Positions 33,569-41,566 of a stretch of 64,000 bases of DNA are shown here, in pieces. Source of the DNA: Pseudophaeobacter sp. EL27. GTDB taxonomy: Bacteria; Pseudomonadota; Alphaproteobacteria; Rhodobacterales; Rhodobacteraceae. The notes beneath the pieces were generated by a model. That model was not told the DNA's origin. It ran no database searches and saw only the letters and a list, made by a program, of their open reading frames with translations. The stretch spans positions 612,789 through 676,788 of the forward strand of contig NZ_OMPQ01000009.1 of the NCBI RefSeq assembly GCF_900313025.1, given 5' to 3'. A program made the position numbers and the translations under genes. Every line of letters starts with the position of its first letter. Position 1 is the stretch's first letter.

Positions 33569-35923
33569 TCAGTTGGGGATCAGCGCCGGTACGATGGTCA
33601 CGATCGAGGGGAACAACCACAGGATCGCCAAGCCAGCCACCTGGATCAACACGAAGGGCAGAACCCCGCGATAGATATGACCAGTGGTGACCTCTTTTGG
33701 TGCCACCCCGCGCAGATAGAACAGCGCAAAGCCAAAGGGCGGCGTCAGGAAAGAGGTCTGCAGGTTCACCGCAACCATGATGGTCACCCATTTGGGATCA
33801 AAAGAGCCGCCATAGATGACCGGGCCGACAATCGGGATCACGATGTAGATGATCTCGAGGAAGTCGAGCACAAAGCCCAGGAAGAACAGCACCAGCATAA
33901 CAATCAGGAAGACCGTCATCTCGTTGTCAAAGCTCTTCAGGAACTGCTGGATATAGTGCTCACCACCAAAGGAAATCACCACCAGATTGAGCAGCTGCGA
34001 GCCGATCAGGATGGTAAAGACCATGGAGGTCACCTTGGCAGTTTCCCGAACGATGGGCGTCAGAACTGCACCTTGGTACAGGACCCAGCAACCATAGAGC
34101 AGGCCAAACAGAGCAAACAGGTAGGCACCATAGGCAAAGCCAAAGGCGATCCAGCTTTCAACACTGACGTTGGACTGGTTGATGCGCAGGTCAAAGTTCA
34201 CCCCAATCAGGATCGCAATCATCACAGCAAAGGTTGCCCAGATGATGATCTTGCCCGATTTCCCCTGATCCTGCAGCTTGCGGTAGGCCGCCAGCATGAT
34301 CGCACCACCAGCGCCAAGCGCCGCAGCCGGCGTCGGGTTGGTGATACCACCCAGGATCGAGCCCAGAACCGCGACGATCAAAACCAGCGGCGGGAAGACC
34401 ACCCGGATCAGATCATTACCTGCACAACGGGCCGCAGCTTCGCGGGTGCCGTAGAGCGCCAACCAGAAGGGCAGCGCCAACCATAGAACCGTGAAGCCTG
34501 GAGATGTTGTTGGCGCAATTGCCAGCACATCGACCAGCAAAACCAACAGCAGGCCAATGGCGCCCAGGATCAACGGTTTTGTATCCCGTGATGGCGCCAC
34601 ACCCCGACCAATGGCCAGAATGAGACCCAGCATGATCACCAGAATGGTCACGCCAGTGCCAATCGGAGCGGCCGCTGCGATCTTGTCGACCTGCGCCTGG
34701 GCAAACTCTTCTTCCGTCAGTTTGGTTGCCTGCGCAACACCACCAGCCGCGTCGATCACCGTCTGTTCAGCAACCGCAGCGTCCCAGGCCTCCTGGCCAT
34801 GCAGATCGATCATTGCCGCCTGACAGTCAGGCCCAACATTGGTCCGCAGCGAAGCGGTTTGACCCGCGTCAGAGAAAGCCGAAACCGTGATGTTCTGCGA
34901 GCCGATGACGCCAAAGGTGCTCAGCAGCATCGCGCCACCAATCAAGGCAGCAGGTGCGCCGAGGAACCACAGCAGGGCTTCATTACGGGTCACCGGCTCA
35001 TTGTCGCTGGCTTCCAGCGCCACGGCAGGTGCCTTCTCCGGGTTCAGCATTGCATAGCCAAAGGCATACAGCGCATAGAGCAGTGCCAGCATGATCCCCG
35101 GCAGCAGCGCCGCCTGGAACAAGGTGCCCACAGAGACAACCGCCGGCTCACCCAGATAGGTCAAAGCGTCCGAACAACCCGCATCCTGAGCCCGGCTTTC
35201 CTGCGCGGTGGAATAGAGATCCCCCGCCAGCGTCCCCAACAAAACGATCACGATCGATGGTGGAATGATCTGCCCCAGAGTACCAGAGGCAGCGATCACA
35301 CCCGTTGCAAGTTCCGGCGAATAGTTGTTGCGCAGCATGGTGGGCAGGGCCAGCAGCCCCATGGTCACCACAGTGGCACCAACAATACCAGTAGAAGCCG
35401 CCAGGAAGGCACCAACCACAACGATGGACACGGCCAAACCACCCGGCAGCGGGCCAAAGACGCGCGCCATTGTAGTCAGCAGGTCATTGGCGATCTTGGA
35501 GCGTTCCAGGGTGATGCCCATCAGAACAAACATCAAAACAGCCAGCAGGGTTTCAATTGAGGCACCCGCCAGAACACGCTCGTTCATCCGGTTCACAATA
35601 AAGGAGATATTGCGATCCATTGCGGTTTCCCAACCCTGTACAAAGACAGGCTCGGCAATGCGGGGAAGTTCCGGGTATCGGAACAGGGAAATGACATCGG
35701 GTTTCACCCCGCTGCCCACCAGATCCTTATACATCGGTGAAGACGTATCAATGGCTTGGTGGATCAGCAGACCAGCACTGTCCAGTGCCGCGATGATCCC
35801 GAAGGAGATGATACCAGCACCACCGATGGCAAAAGCCACCGGGAAGCCGGAAAGGATGCCTCCAAAAAGGCATAGGAATACGATGAGCAGGCCGAGTTCG
35901 ACGCCATCAAGACCGAAAAGCAT
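33569..35923 (-). CDS. dctM: TRAP transporter large permease (DctM), long form
   Basis: 784 residues, well above the usual 420-450. The N-terminal half has DctM signatures ('GFPVAFAIGGAGIISFG', 'TGIVGATVVTMGLLALPTM', 'TLGQIIPPSIVIVLLG'). A central insertion (about 290-460) includes a soluble loop with two Cys and extra helices, and the C-terminal half resumes ('GMNPTPAAALG'-type, 'MVFTILIGSQLLNLVV', 'FLTPPFGFALFYLRGVAP'). Long DctM of this kind typifies Roseobacter transporters of the alpha-keto acid/mannitol-chloroaromatic type. It forms the sodium-driven membrane channel with DctQ, using substrate from the periplasmic binding protein. Starts 17 bp after dctQ. Confidence 0.92.
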   Translation of the reverse strand: MLFGLDGVELGLLIVFLCLFGGILSGFPVAFAIGGAGIISFGIIAALDSAGLLIHQAIDTSSPMYKDLVGSGVKPDVISLFRYPELPRIAEPVFVQGWETAMDRNISFIVNRMNERVLAGASIETLLAVLMFVLMGITLERSKIANDLLTTMARVFGPLPGGLAVSIVVVGAFLAASTGIVGATVVTMGLLALPTMLRNNYSPELATGVIAASGTLGQIIPPSIVIVLLGTLAGDLYSTAQESRAQDAGCSDALTYLGEPAVVSVGTLFQAALLPGIMLALLYALYAFGYAMLNPEKAPAVALEASDNEPVTRNEALLWFLGAPAALIGGAMLLSTFGVIGSQNITVSAFSDAGQTASLRTNVGPDCQAAMIDLHGQEAWDAAVAEQTVIDAAGGVAQATKLTEEEFAQAQVDKIAAAAPIGTGVTILVIMLGLILAIGRGVAPSRDTKPLILGAIGLLLVLLVDVLAIAPTTSPGFTVLWLALPFWLALYGTREAAARCAGNDLIRVVFPPLVLIVAVLGSILGGITNPTPAAALGAGGAIMLAAYRKLQDQGKSGKIIIWATFAVMIAILIGVNFDLRINQSNVSVESWIAFGFAYGAYLFALFGLLYGCWVLYQGAVLTPIVRETAKVTSMVFTILIGSQLLNLVVISFGGEHYIQQFLKSFDNEMTVFLIVMLVLFFLGFVLDFLEIIYIVIPIVGPVIYGGSFDPKWVTIMVAVNLQTSFLTPPFGFALFYLRGVAPKEVTTGHIYRGVLPFVLIQVAGLAILWLFPSIVTIVPALIPN

Positions 35924-35940
35924 ATCAGCTGTCCCTTAGG

Positions 35941-36867
35941 TTAATGAGCGCCTTCATAGGCTTCTTCGCCCTCACCAAGGGTATCCTTGTCGAGGTACTT
36001 ATTTTCACTGCCCTGTCCTTCGATGAACTCCAGCAAGGAGCGATAGAAGAAGGCAGCCGCGTGGATAAAGACGATACCGGCAAAGGTGACCAGCAGGATC
36101 TTAAAGAGGAAGTAGCCGTTAAAGCCGTTGGGGCTGAAGCCGATGGTCTCAACGTTCCAACGCAGCGCACGGGCCTTCATGATCAGGCGGTCCAGCTGGT
36201 CGGAGGCCGATGGCTTTGGCACGATCAGGTGACGCCACAGGAAGAACCAGCCATACATCCAGGTCAGCACGGCGGCGGGCATCATGAAGATGATCGAACC
36301 GACCATGTCGACGACGCGTTTGGCGCGAAAGCTGATGCCGGAATAGATCAGGTCAACCCGCACATGCCCGCCCTGTACAAAGGTGTAAGTGACACACATG
36401 CAAACAACCAAAGCATTGTAAAGCTTCAATTCTTCGGCAAACCAACTGATGTCTTTTTCCAGTGCGATGCCAAGCCCAAAACTCATATCCGGCCGGGCAA
36501 AGATCCGCTGCATGAAGACGATGATGATCTGTTGGATCACCATGATCAGACCGGCCCAGGCAAAGAAGCGCCCAATGCCATTGGCAAAGCCCTCAAGGCC
36601 GCGCACCATGCCCCACATGAACTCGCGCTTGTAGATGCCAATCGCCGTCAGGATCAGAAACAGCGTGAAGACCACAAAAAAGAACTCCACCGAGCCGCCA
36701 TAGTAGACAAAGCGCATGATCGAGGTCTTGTCAGACCAATCAAGCCAAAGCTGCGGGTGGGTTACGGCGTAGCCGAAATTGTAAAAGGCGCCAGCGATGT
36801 TCTGAACCAGCCAGATCAGACCGTTGAACAGGGCGCCGAAAAAGGAAATGCCTGTATCGTCCTGCAT
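35941..36867 (-). CDS. dctQ: TRAP transporter small permease (DctQ), long form
   Basis: 308 residues, longer than the usual 160-200, with an amphipathic N-terminus ('ALFNGLIWLVQNIAGAFYNF') and helices at about 65-85, 105-125, 160-180, 205-225 and 265-285. 'LVVCMCVTYTFVQGGHVRVDLIY' is the DctQ signature. It pairs with DctM in the inner membrane. I chose the ATG at 36867 over the frame start at 36942, since conserved hydrophobic sequence begins there. A terminator-like hairpin separates it from dctP upstream. Confidence 0.88.
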   Translation of the reverse strand: MQDDTGISFFGALFNGLIWLVQNIAGAFYNFGYAVTHPQLWLDWSDKTSIMRFVYYGGSVEFFFVVFTLFLILTAIGIYKREFMWGMVRGLEGFANGIGRFFAWAGLIMVIQQIIIVFMQRIFARPDMSFGLGIALEKDISWFAEELKLYNALVVCMCVTYTFVQGGHVRVDLIYSGISFRAKRVVDMVGSIIFMMPAAVLTWMYGWFFLWRHLIVPKPSASDQLDRLIMKARALRWNVETIGFSPNGFNGYFLFKILLVTFAGIVFIHAAAFFYRSLLEFIEGQGSENKYLDKDTLGEGEEAYEGAH

Positions 36868-36970
36868 TGTTCCCTCGGATGATTGCATGCAGCGGGGGAG
36901 AAGTGCGGCCCCGCCAAAAACGCGTATCGCGTGGGCGGCCACTGCCTTCTGGCCTGCGGCAAAAATGAAA

Positions 36971-37003
36971 AAGGGACCCCCCGCACCCGGCGGGGGATCC
37001 TAA
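36971..37003 (-). terminator. Intercistronic hairpin between dctP and dctQ
   Basis: GGACCCCCCG and CGGGGGATCC form a strong stem; on the minus strand it follows dctP by 18 bases and is trailed by CCCTTTTTC. It probably stops most transcripts after dctP, giving more binding protein than permease. Confidence 0.65.
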
Positions 37004-37020
37004 AGATGTGTCAGGTTGGG

Positions 37021-38103
37021 TTAACCCAGAACGCGGTCGCGCTGTGCGGTGTAGACACCGGAGGACAGGTTGTTCCAAAGCGAGGAGGCCGTCATGGATT
37101 TCTGCGCGCTGTCGTAGATTTTCTTGAACAGCTCGTCGCCCATGTTCTCCGCCATGACTTCCTGCGAAGCCGCACCGAATGCATCCCAAACCGAGTCAGG
37201 GAATTCCATGACCTTAACGCCGCCAGCCTGCAGACGCTGCAGAGCGGCACCGTTGTTGGCCAGGAACTGCGACAGGCTCCACTGGTGGCATTCGCCGGAA
37301 GCAATTTCGATCATCTTCTGCTGACCTGGGGTCAGGCTGTCAAAGACGTCACGGTTGGTTGCAACCGACAGAGCCGCGCCTGGCTCGTGGAAGCCAGCGG
37401 TGTAATAGGTCTTGGTGATTTCCTGGAAACCAGCTTTTTCATCCGCCCAAGGGCCGATCCACTCGGTCCCGTCGATGGCACCGGAAGACAGCGCCTGGTA
37501 CACTTCGGAGCCAGGGATGTTCTGAACGGAAGCGCCCAGTTTGCCCAGGGCTTTGCCGCCGAGGCCAGGCATACGGAACTTCAGACCGTTGAAGTCTTCG
37601 GGGCTGTTGATCTCTTTCGAGTACCAGCCGCCAGCCTGGGCGCCGGTGTTGCCGCCGAGGAAGGATTTCAGACCAAAGATCTGACCCAGCTCGTCGTGCA
37701 GCTCCATGCCGCCGTCCTGGTAGTACCAGTTGGACATCTCAGTTGCGGTCATGCCGAAAGGTACGGCGGTGAAGAAGGCATAGCCTGGGTGCTGACCCAC
37801 AAAGTAGTAGTCGGCACCGTGGTACATGTCGGCCTGACCGGAGGAAACCGCGTCAAACACTTCAAAGGCGCCAACCAGTTCACCGGCGGCTTTGATGTCA
37901 ACGGTCAGCTGACCGTCGGACATGTTGGAGATGCTGTCAGCAACACGCTGAGCGGCGTCAAAAACGCCAGCCAGACCACGACCCCAGGTGGTAACCATGG
38001 TCAGGGTACGCTTGCCCGTTGCATAGGCCGGTGCGGCCAGAGTGGTTGCAGCTGCGGCGGTCCCGCCCAGCGCAGAGGTTTTCAAAAAAGAACGACGATC
38101 CAT
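37021..38103 (-). CDS. dctP: TRAP transporter solute-binding protein (DctP/TakP type)
   Basis: 360 residues. A Tat signal peptide (MDRRSFLKTSALGGTAAAA, with the RRSFLK twin-arginine motif) leads to a DctP fold. 'NGLKFRMPGLGGKALGKLGA' carries the arginine that contacts the substrate carboxylate, and 'SSGAIDGTEWIGPWADEKAGF' is typical of TakP/LctP proteins that bind 2-oxo acids or lactate, often with a cation. The substrate is therefore probably an alpha-keto or hydroxy acid (inference). It is first in the operon, divergent from a two-component system with a 249-bp shared gap. Confidence 0.92.
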   Translation of the reverse strand: MDRRSFLKTSALGGTAAAATTLAAPAYATGKRTLTMVTTWGRGLAGVFDAAQRVADSISNMSDGQLTVDIKAAGELVGAFEVFDAVSSGQADMYHGADYYFVGQHPGYAFFTAVPFGMTATEMSNWYYQDGGMELHDELGQIFGLKSFLGGNTGAQAGGWYSKEINSPEDFNGLKFRMPGLGGKALGKLGASVQNIPGSEVYQALSSGAIDGTEWIGPWADEKAGFQEITKTYYTAGFHEPGAALSVATNRDVFDSLTPGQQKMIEIASGECHQWSLSQFLANNGAALQRLQAGGVKVMEFPDSVWDAFGAASQEVMAENMGDELFKKIYDSAQKSMTASSLWNNLSSGVYTAQRDRVLG

Positions 38104-38201
38104 AATAGTGCTCCTCCCATAAGTAGTCCCTATGTCCAGCGTAGACTGGACGGATCTTTTCGAGTGGCGCCAGCCTAGCGGGGCGGCGGCACTTGTGAAT
38201 A

Positions 38202-38217
38202 CCTACTACTGCGTAGG
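38202..38217. promoter_or_regulatory. Palindrome in the dctP / histidine kinase gap
   Basis: CCTACTACTGCGTAGG has 5-bp arms (CCTAC/GTAGG) around six bases and sits 99 bases upstream of dctP. A second dyad, GTCCAG-N6-CTGGAC, is at 38134-38151. Either could bind the NarL-type regulator encoded next door; the first is the better operator candidate. Confidence 0.4.
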
Positions 38218-38352
38218 CACTAAGAAAAACTGTCAAAACCCTTGAGATGTTGCGTCATTTTCTAAGTTCAGACACGATTCTATAGCCTCCGGGACGGAAA
38301 AAACGGCTCCCGCCCTTTGATTCGGTTGCAGGATTGCGTAACGATTCGGCAC

Positions 38353-39789
38353 ATGGCCGCTTTTCGCTCTCTTTTTCGTCCGAACTACGCACAGAAGCTC
38401 TCAATTCTGGCGACACTGCCGCTTGTTGTTGCGGTGGCCGCGATTGCGATTCTGGTGGCTTTTCAGTCGCGCGCCTCGGCAGAACGCGAGATCCAGGCAC
38501 TCAAGGAGCAGCTGCTGGCGGCCAAAAAGGCCGAGCTGCGCAACTATGTGACCCAGGCCCGCAATGGCTTCTCCTTTATCTACGGGCGCGCCTCCCCCGA
38601 TGACCAGCAAGCCAAAGAACAGGTCAGCCAGATCCTGTCCTCGATGATCTATGGCACCGACGGGTTCTTCTTTGTCTATGACTACGATGGCACCAATCTG
38701 GTCAGCCCGCGCCAGACGGAATTCATCACCCGAAACTGGTCAGGACTCAAAGACAGCCAGGGCACGCCGGTGGTGGATGAGTTCATCCGACTGGCCCGGC
38801 AAGGTGCCGGCTGGCACACCTTTATGTGGCAAAAACCCTCTACCGGCGAAGAGGCGCAGATGGTGGCCTATGTGGTCGGCTTGCAGGACTGGCAATGGGC
38901 GGTCGGCACTGGCGTCTTTATCGACGATGTTCTGTCCTCGGTCGCCGCCGCCCGCGCTGAGGTTGAGGCTCGCGTGCAGCGTACCTTTCTGTACATCGGT
39001 GTCATTACTCTGGCGGCGCTGATCGTGGTCTTTGCCTCTGGTATGGTGCTCAACATCCGCGAAAGACGTCTGGCCGATGCCAAGCTGAAAGAGCTGACCC
39101 AAAGGGTCTTTGACACCCAGGAAGAAGAACGTGGGAGAGTGGCGCGGGAGCTGCATGACGGGATCAGCCAGATCCTGGTTGGCGTGCGCTATGCGCTGGA
39201 CAATGCCAGCAGGCGGCTCAAACGCGGTGATCAGGAACGCGCCCTGCCCCCCCTGGACAAAGGTATTGACGATCTGGCCAGCGCCATCACTGAGGTCCGC
39301 CGGATCAGCCGGGATCTGCGCCCTGGCGTGCTGGATGATCTCGGCCTTGGTCCGGCTCTCAAGGTATTGACCAATGATTTTGCCACCCGCACGGGCATCA
39401 ATTCGGACTTCAGCACCGTGGTGTTTCGCAACCGGCTCGACCCGGAGGCCAAGATCGCCCTCTACCGGATTGCTCAGGAGGCGCTGATGAACATAGAGCG
39501 CCATTCTGACGCCAGTGAAATGACCATGGATCTGCGTGGCCATGCCAAAGGCGTCACCATGCGCATCACCGATAATGGCTGTGGATTGCCGCCCGATCAG
39601 GACCGAACAGGCCCCGGGATTGGCCTGCGCAACATGCAGGAACGGATAGAGCAGCTTGACGGTACCCTACGCATTCTGTCATCACGTGGCACCCAAAGCG
39701 GCACCGTGATCGAAGCCAGCCTCCCCCTCAGCCACCTGCTGGCCCCGGGCGAGACCCTTGGCGAGGATCTGCGGAGCAAATCGGTTTAA
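38353..39789 (+). CDS. Cache-domain sensor histidine kinase (HisKA_3 type)
   Basis: 478 residues. Membrane helices at about 15-37 and 210-232 enclose a periplasmic single-Cache domain ('YGTDGFFFVYDYDGTNLVSP', 'YVVGLQDWQWAVGTGVFIDDV'). The cytoplasmic part has a HisKA_3 dimerisation box with the phospho-accepting His in 'ARELHDGISQILVGVRYALD' and an ATPase domain ('DNGCGLPP', 'GIGLRNMQERI'). It should sense a small organic molecule and phosphorylate the LuxR-type regulator 59 bp downstream. Divergent from the TRAP operon, which it likely controls. A TTG at 38317 could add 12 residues. Confidence 0.88.
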   Translation: MAAFRSLFRPNYAQKLSILATLPLVVAVAAIAILVAFQSRASAEREIQALKEQLLAAKKAELRNYVTQARNGFSFIYGRASPDDQQAKEQVSQILSSMIYGTDGFFFVYDYDGTNLVSPRQTEFITRNWSGLKDSQGTPVVDEFIRLARQGAGWHTFMWQKPSTGEEAQMVAYVVGLQDWQWAVGTGVFIDDVLSSVAAARAEVEARVQRTFLYIGVITLAALIVVFASGMVLNIRERRLADAKLKELTQRVFDTQEEERGRVARELHDGISQILVGVRYALDNASRRLKRGDQERALPPLDKGIDDLASAITEVRRISRDLRPGVLDDLGLGPALKVLTNDFATRTGINSDFSTVVFRNRLDPEAKIALYRIAQEALMNIERHSDASEMTMDLRGHAKGVTMRITDNGCGLPPDQDRTGPGIGLRNMQERIEQLDGTLRILSSRGTQSGTVIEASLPLSHLLAPGETLGEDLRSKSV

Positions 39790-39848
39790 GGCTGAAACCT
39801 CCGTTTCAGCCCTGGTCGGATGCGTCGCTTGAGGTTGAGGGGGAAGAG

Positions 39849-40493
39849 ATGAGCACAACAATTCGCGTTCTAATTGTCGATGATCACCCAATGGTCGCCG
39901 AAGGTATCCAGTCGATCCTTGAAAGCTATGACGACATTGAGGTGCTTGCCTGCCTCAACGATGGTGCCGAGGCGGTGGATCAGGCGCAGACACTTGCCCC
40001 CGATGTGATCCTGATGGATCTCAACATGCCCCGCTTGGGCGGTCTGAGTGCAACCGAGATGATCCTGGAGCGGCTGCCGGAAACCCGGATCGTGATCCTG
40101 ACCATGCATGACAGCCCGGAGTATATCTCGACTGCACTCAGCCACGGGGCAATGGGCTATATTCTGAAGGACGTGCCGACCGAGGAGATCAAACAGGCAA
40201 TTGACTCGGTGATGGCGGGCGAGCGCTACCTCTGCACTGGCGCCGAAATCGCCCTAAAACCCAAAAGCGGCGAGGCGCGTGAGGCGCTCACTGGGCGGGA
40301 ACAGACCATTCTGCTGGAGCTGGCACAGGGAAAATCCAATAAGGAGGTCGCCCTGACGCTGGATATTTCCGTGCGCACGGTTGAGACCCATCGCAAGAAT
40401 ATCAAACGCAAGCTGGGGATTTCCTCTACCGCGGGCCTCACCCGCTATGCTTTGGAACACGGCGTTTTGCAGGGCACCAGCCACGAGTTCTGA
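39849..40493 (+). CDS. NarL/FixJ-type response regulator
   Basis: 214 residues: receiver domain (about 1-120) with the phosphorylated Asp in 'DVILMDLNMPRLGG', then a LuxR-type helix-turn-helix (about 145-205, 'LTGREQTILLELAQGKSNKE', 'LDISVRTVETHRKNIKRKLG'). Partner of the histidine kinase upstream; probable regulator of the divergent TRAP transporter. The ATG at 39849 follows GAGGGGGAAGAG. Confidence 0.92.
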   Translation: MSTTIRVLIVDDHPMVAEGIQSILESYDDIEVLACLNDGAEAVDQAQTLAPDVILMDLNMPRLGGLSATEMILERLPETRIVILTMHDSPEYISTALSHGAMGYILKDVPTEEIKQAIDSVMAGERYLCTGAEIALKPKSGEAREALTGREQTILLELAQGKSNKEVALTLDISVRTVETHRKNIKRKLGISSTAGLTRYALEHGVLQGTSHEF

Positions 40494-40499
40494 TCCCTG

Positions 40500-40883
40500 T
40501 CACCCTGCCTCGGGCAGGCGCATGCCAAAAAAGACCAGGGCGCCATCTTCGTCCAGAACGTGGAACTCGCGTTGACCATAGGGCTGATCAAAAGGCGCGC
40601 GCACCCGTTGCGGGGCCAGATCACCTAACCCCTGCCGTAGGTTCCGATACAGCTGGTCCACATCATCGGTGTCAATATAGAAGGACATATCGCCCCCCAA
40701 TGGTTTGCCATCCGCACGCGCCGGGCATTCGAGCAGCCGCAAGGCAACAGCCCCCTGTTTGAGATAGGCATAGTTATCTGCCTGAAACGCGCAGGAAAAA
40801 CCCAACTTCTGGCAATAGAACTCAATTTGCTGCTGCAGATCACTGCACAGGACAAAGGGGGTTACTTGCAGCAGCTCTGGCAT
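40500..40883 (-). CDS. VOC-family (bleomycin resistance-like) protein
   Basis: 127 residues with the glyoxalase/bleomycin-resistance fold: 'TPFVLCSDLQQQIEFYCQKLGF' at the start, 'MSFYIDTDDVDQLYRNLRQG' in the middle and 'QREFHVLDEDGALVFFG' at the end. Substrate unknown; not clearly related in role to the other VOC gene at 32384. Convergent with the response regulator gene, 6 bases apart. Confidence 0.8.
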   Translation of the reverse strand: MPELLQVTPFVLCSDLQQQIEFYCQKLGFSCAFQADNYAYLKQGAVALRLLECPARADGKPLGGDMSFYIDTDDVDQLYRNLRQGLGDLAPQRVRAPFDQPYGQREFHVLDEDGALVFFGMRLPEAG

Positions 40884-41422
40884 GGGCGCACTCCTCTCTT
40901 CTCGTAAAAGTGTGCCCCCACCAGCAAACCTCAGTCAAGAAGATCTCAACCCTTGAGTGCATCTCCGCGCAGACCTCTGCGCTGAGGATGGCGCGGCAAG
41001 ACCTGGCCATAGAGTTGCCGGGTGCGCTCACCCCCTCCACACAGGCCTTCGGTCTCCACAAAAGAGAAGATCCCAACACCGTGCTGCATGCGCTCCTGCA
41101 CCGTTGCCTCCTTTGCTCCTATTGCCTCGGAGGTGCGCCACCTTACCAACCTAGATCCTCGTCCTGCCCTCTTACCAAAAATGTACGATAGGATCAGACT
41201 GAGCTGCCCCCTGACCAATTCTGTTTCAAACCAGACCTCGAAATGACAGTTTTGAAAGTTCCCCCTCACCATTTTAGGCTTCCTTTTTCCACAAACATCG
41301 CGAAACAGCCCTCTGACGCAATAAAATGTCCCAAATCGAGTGAATTTCATCCCCTTTGCCTGTTGACGCCCTCTGCCAGCAGTCATAATGTCCGCTGCAA
41401 CGCAGTAAAGGAGAGCCTGGCG
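40884..41422. other. Intergenic region upstream of the ilv leader
   Basis: No gene recognised between the VOC start and the ilv leader peptide. The final part carries a promoter-like sequence, TTGACG (41363-41368) and CATAAT (41384-41389) with 15-base spacing, placing a start about 25 bases before the leader peptide ATG. Confidence 0.5.
41363..41389 (+). promoter_or_regulatory. Probable promoter of the ilvBN operon
   Basis: TTGACG and CATAAT are close to sigma-70 -35 and -10 boxes; the spacing of 15 is a little short. Transcription from about 41396 would include the leader peptide and the attenuator. Confidence 0.5.
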
Positions 41423-41470
41423 ATGACCAGCCTAGTCGTAATTGTAGGAACCAAGCGCATGGGCCGGTAA
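41423..41470 (+). CDS. ilvBN leader peptide (MTSLVVIVGTKRMGR)
   Basis: A 15-residue ORF with a strong ribosome-binding site (AAAGGAG, 9-base spacing). Residues 4-8 are Leu-Val-Val-Ile-Val, encoded by CTA GTC GTA ATT GTA: five codons in a row for the three branched-chain amino acids. It is followed by alternative RNA hairpins and a terminator before ilvB. This is a classic attenuator leader peptide: ribosome stalling when Leu, Val or Ile tRNAs are uncharged would prevent termination. Confidence 0.88.
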   Translation: MTSLVVIVGTKRMGR

Positions 41471-41527
41471 CGGTAGACCACAATCAAACCCATGCGCCTC
41501 CCCTTGAACAAGCGGAGGCTTTTTTTA
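41455..41527 (+). promoter_or_regulatory. ilvBN transcription attenuator (antiterminator and terminator)
   Basis: GCGCATGGG (41455-41463), at the end of the leader ORF, pairs perfectly with CCCATGCGC (41489-41497). The latter overlaps the terminator stem GCCTCC (41496-41501) / GGAGGC (41514-41519), which is followed by seven or more T (41520-41526). The two structures exclude each other, as expected for amino acid-controlled attenuation. ilvB starts 40 bases after the T run. Confidence 0.85.
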
Positions 41528-41566
41528 TGCGTAATGGACGATGCCGCCAATTGGAGCAAATAGCAG

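Noticed and set aside
33677-34486. 269-residue open frame on the plus strand
   Set aside because: His/Gln-rich shadow of the hydrophobic DctM coding sequence on the other strand.
36883-38178. 431-residue open frame on the plus strand
   Set aside because: Antisense to the well-supported dctP gene; no recognisable domain.
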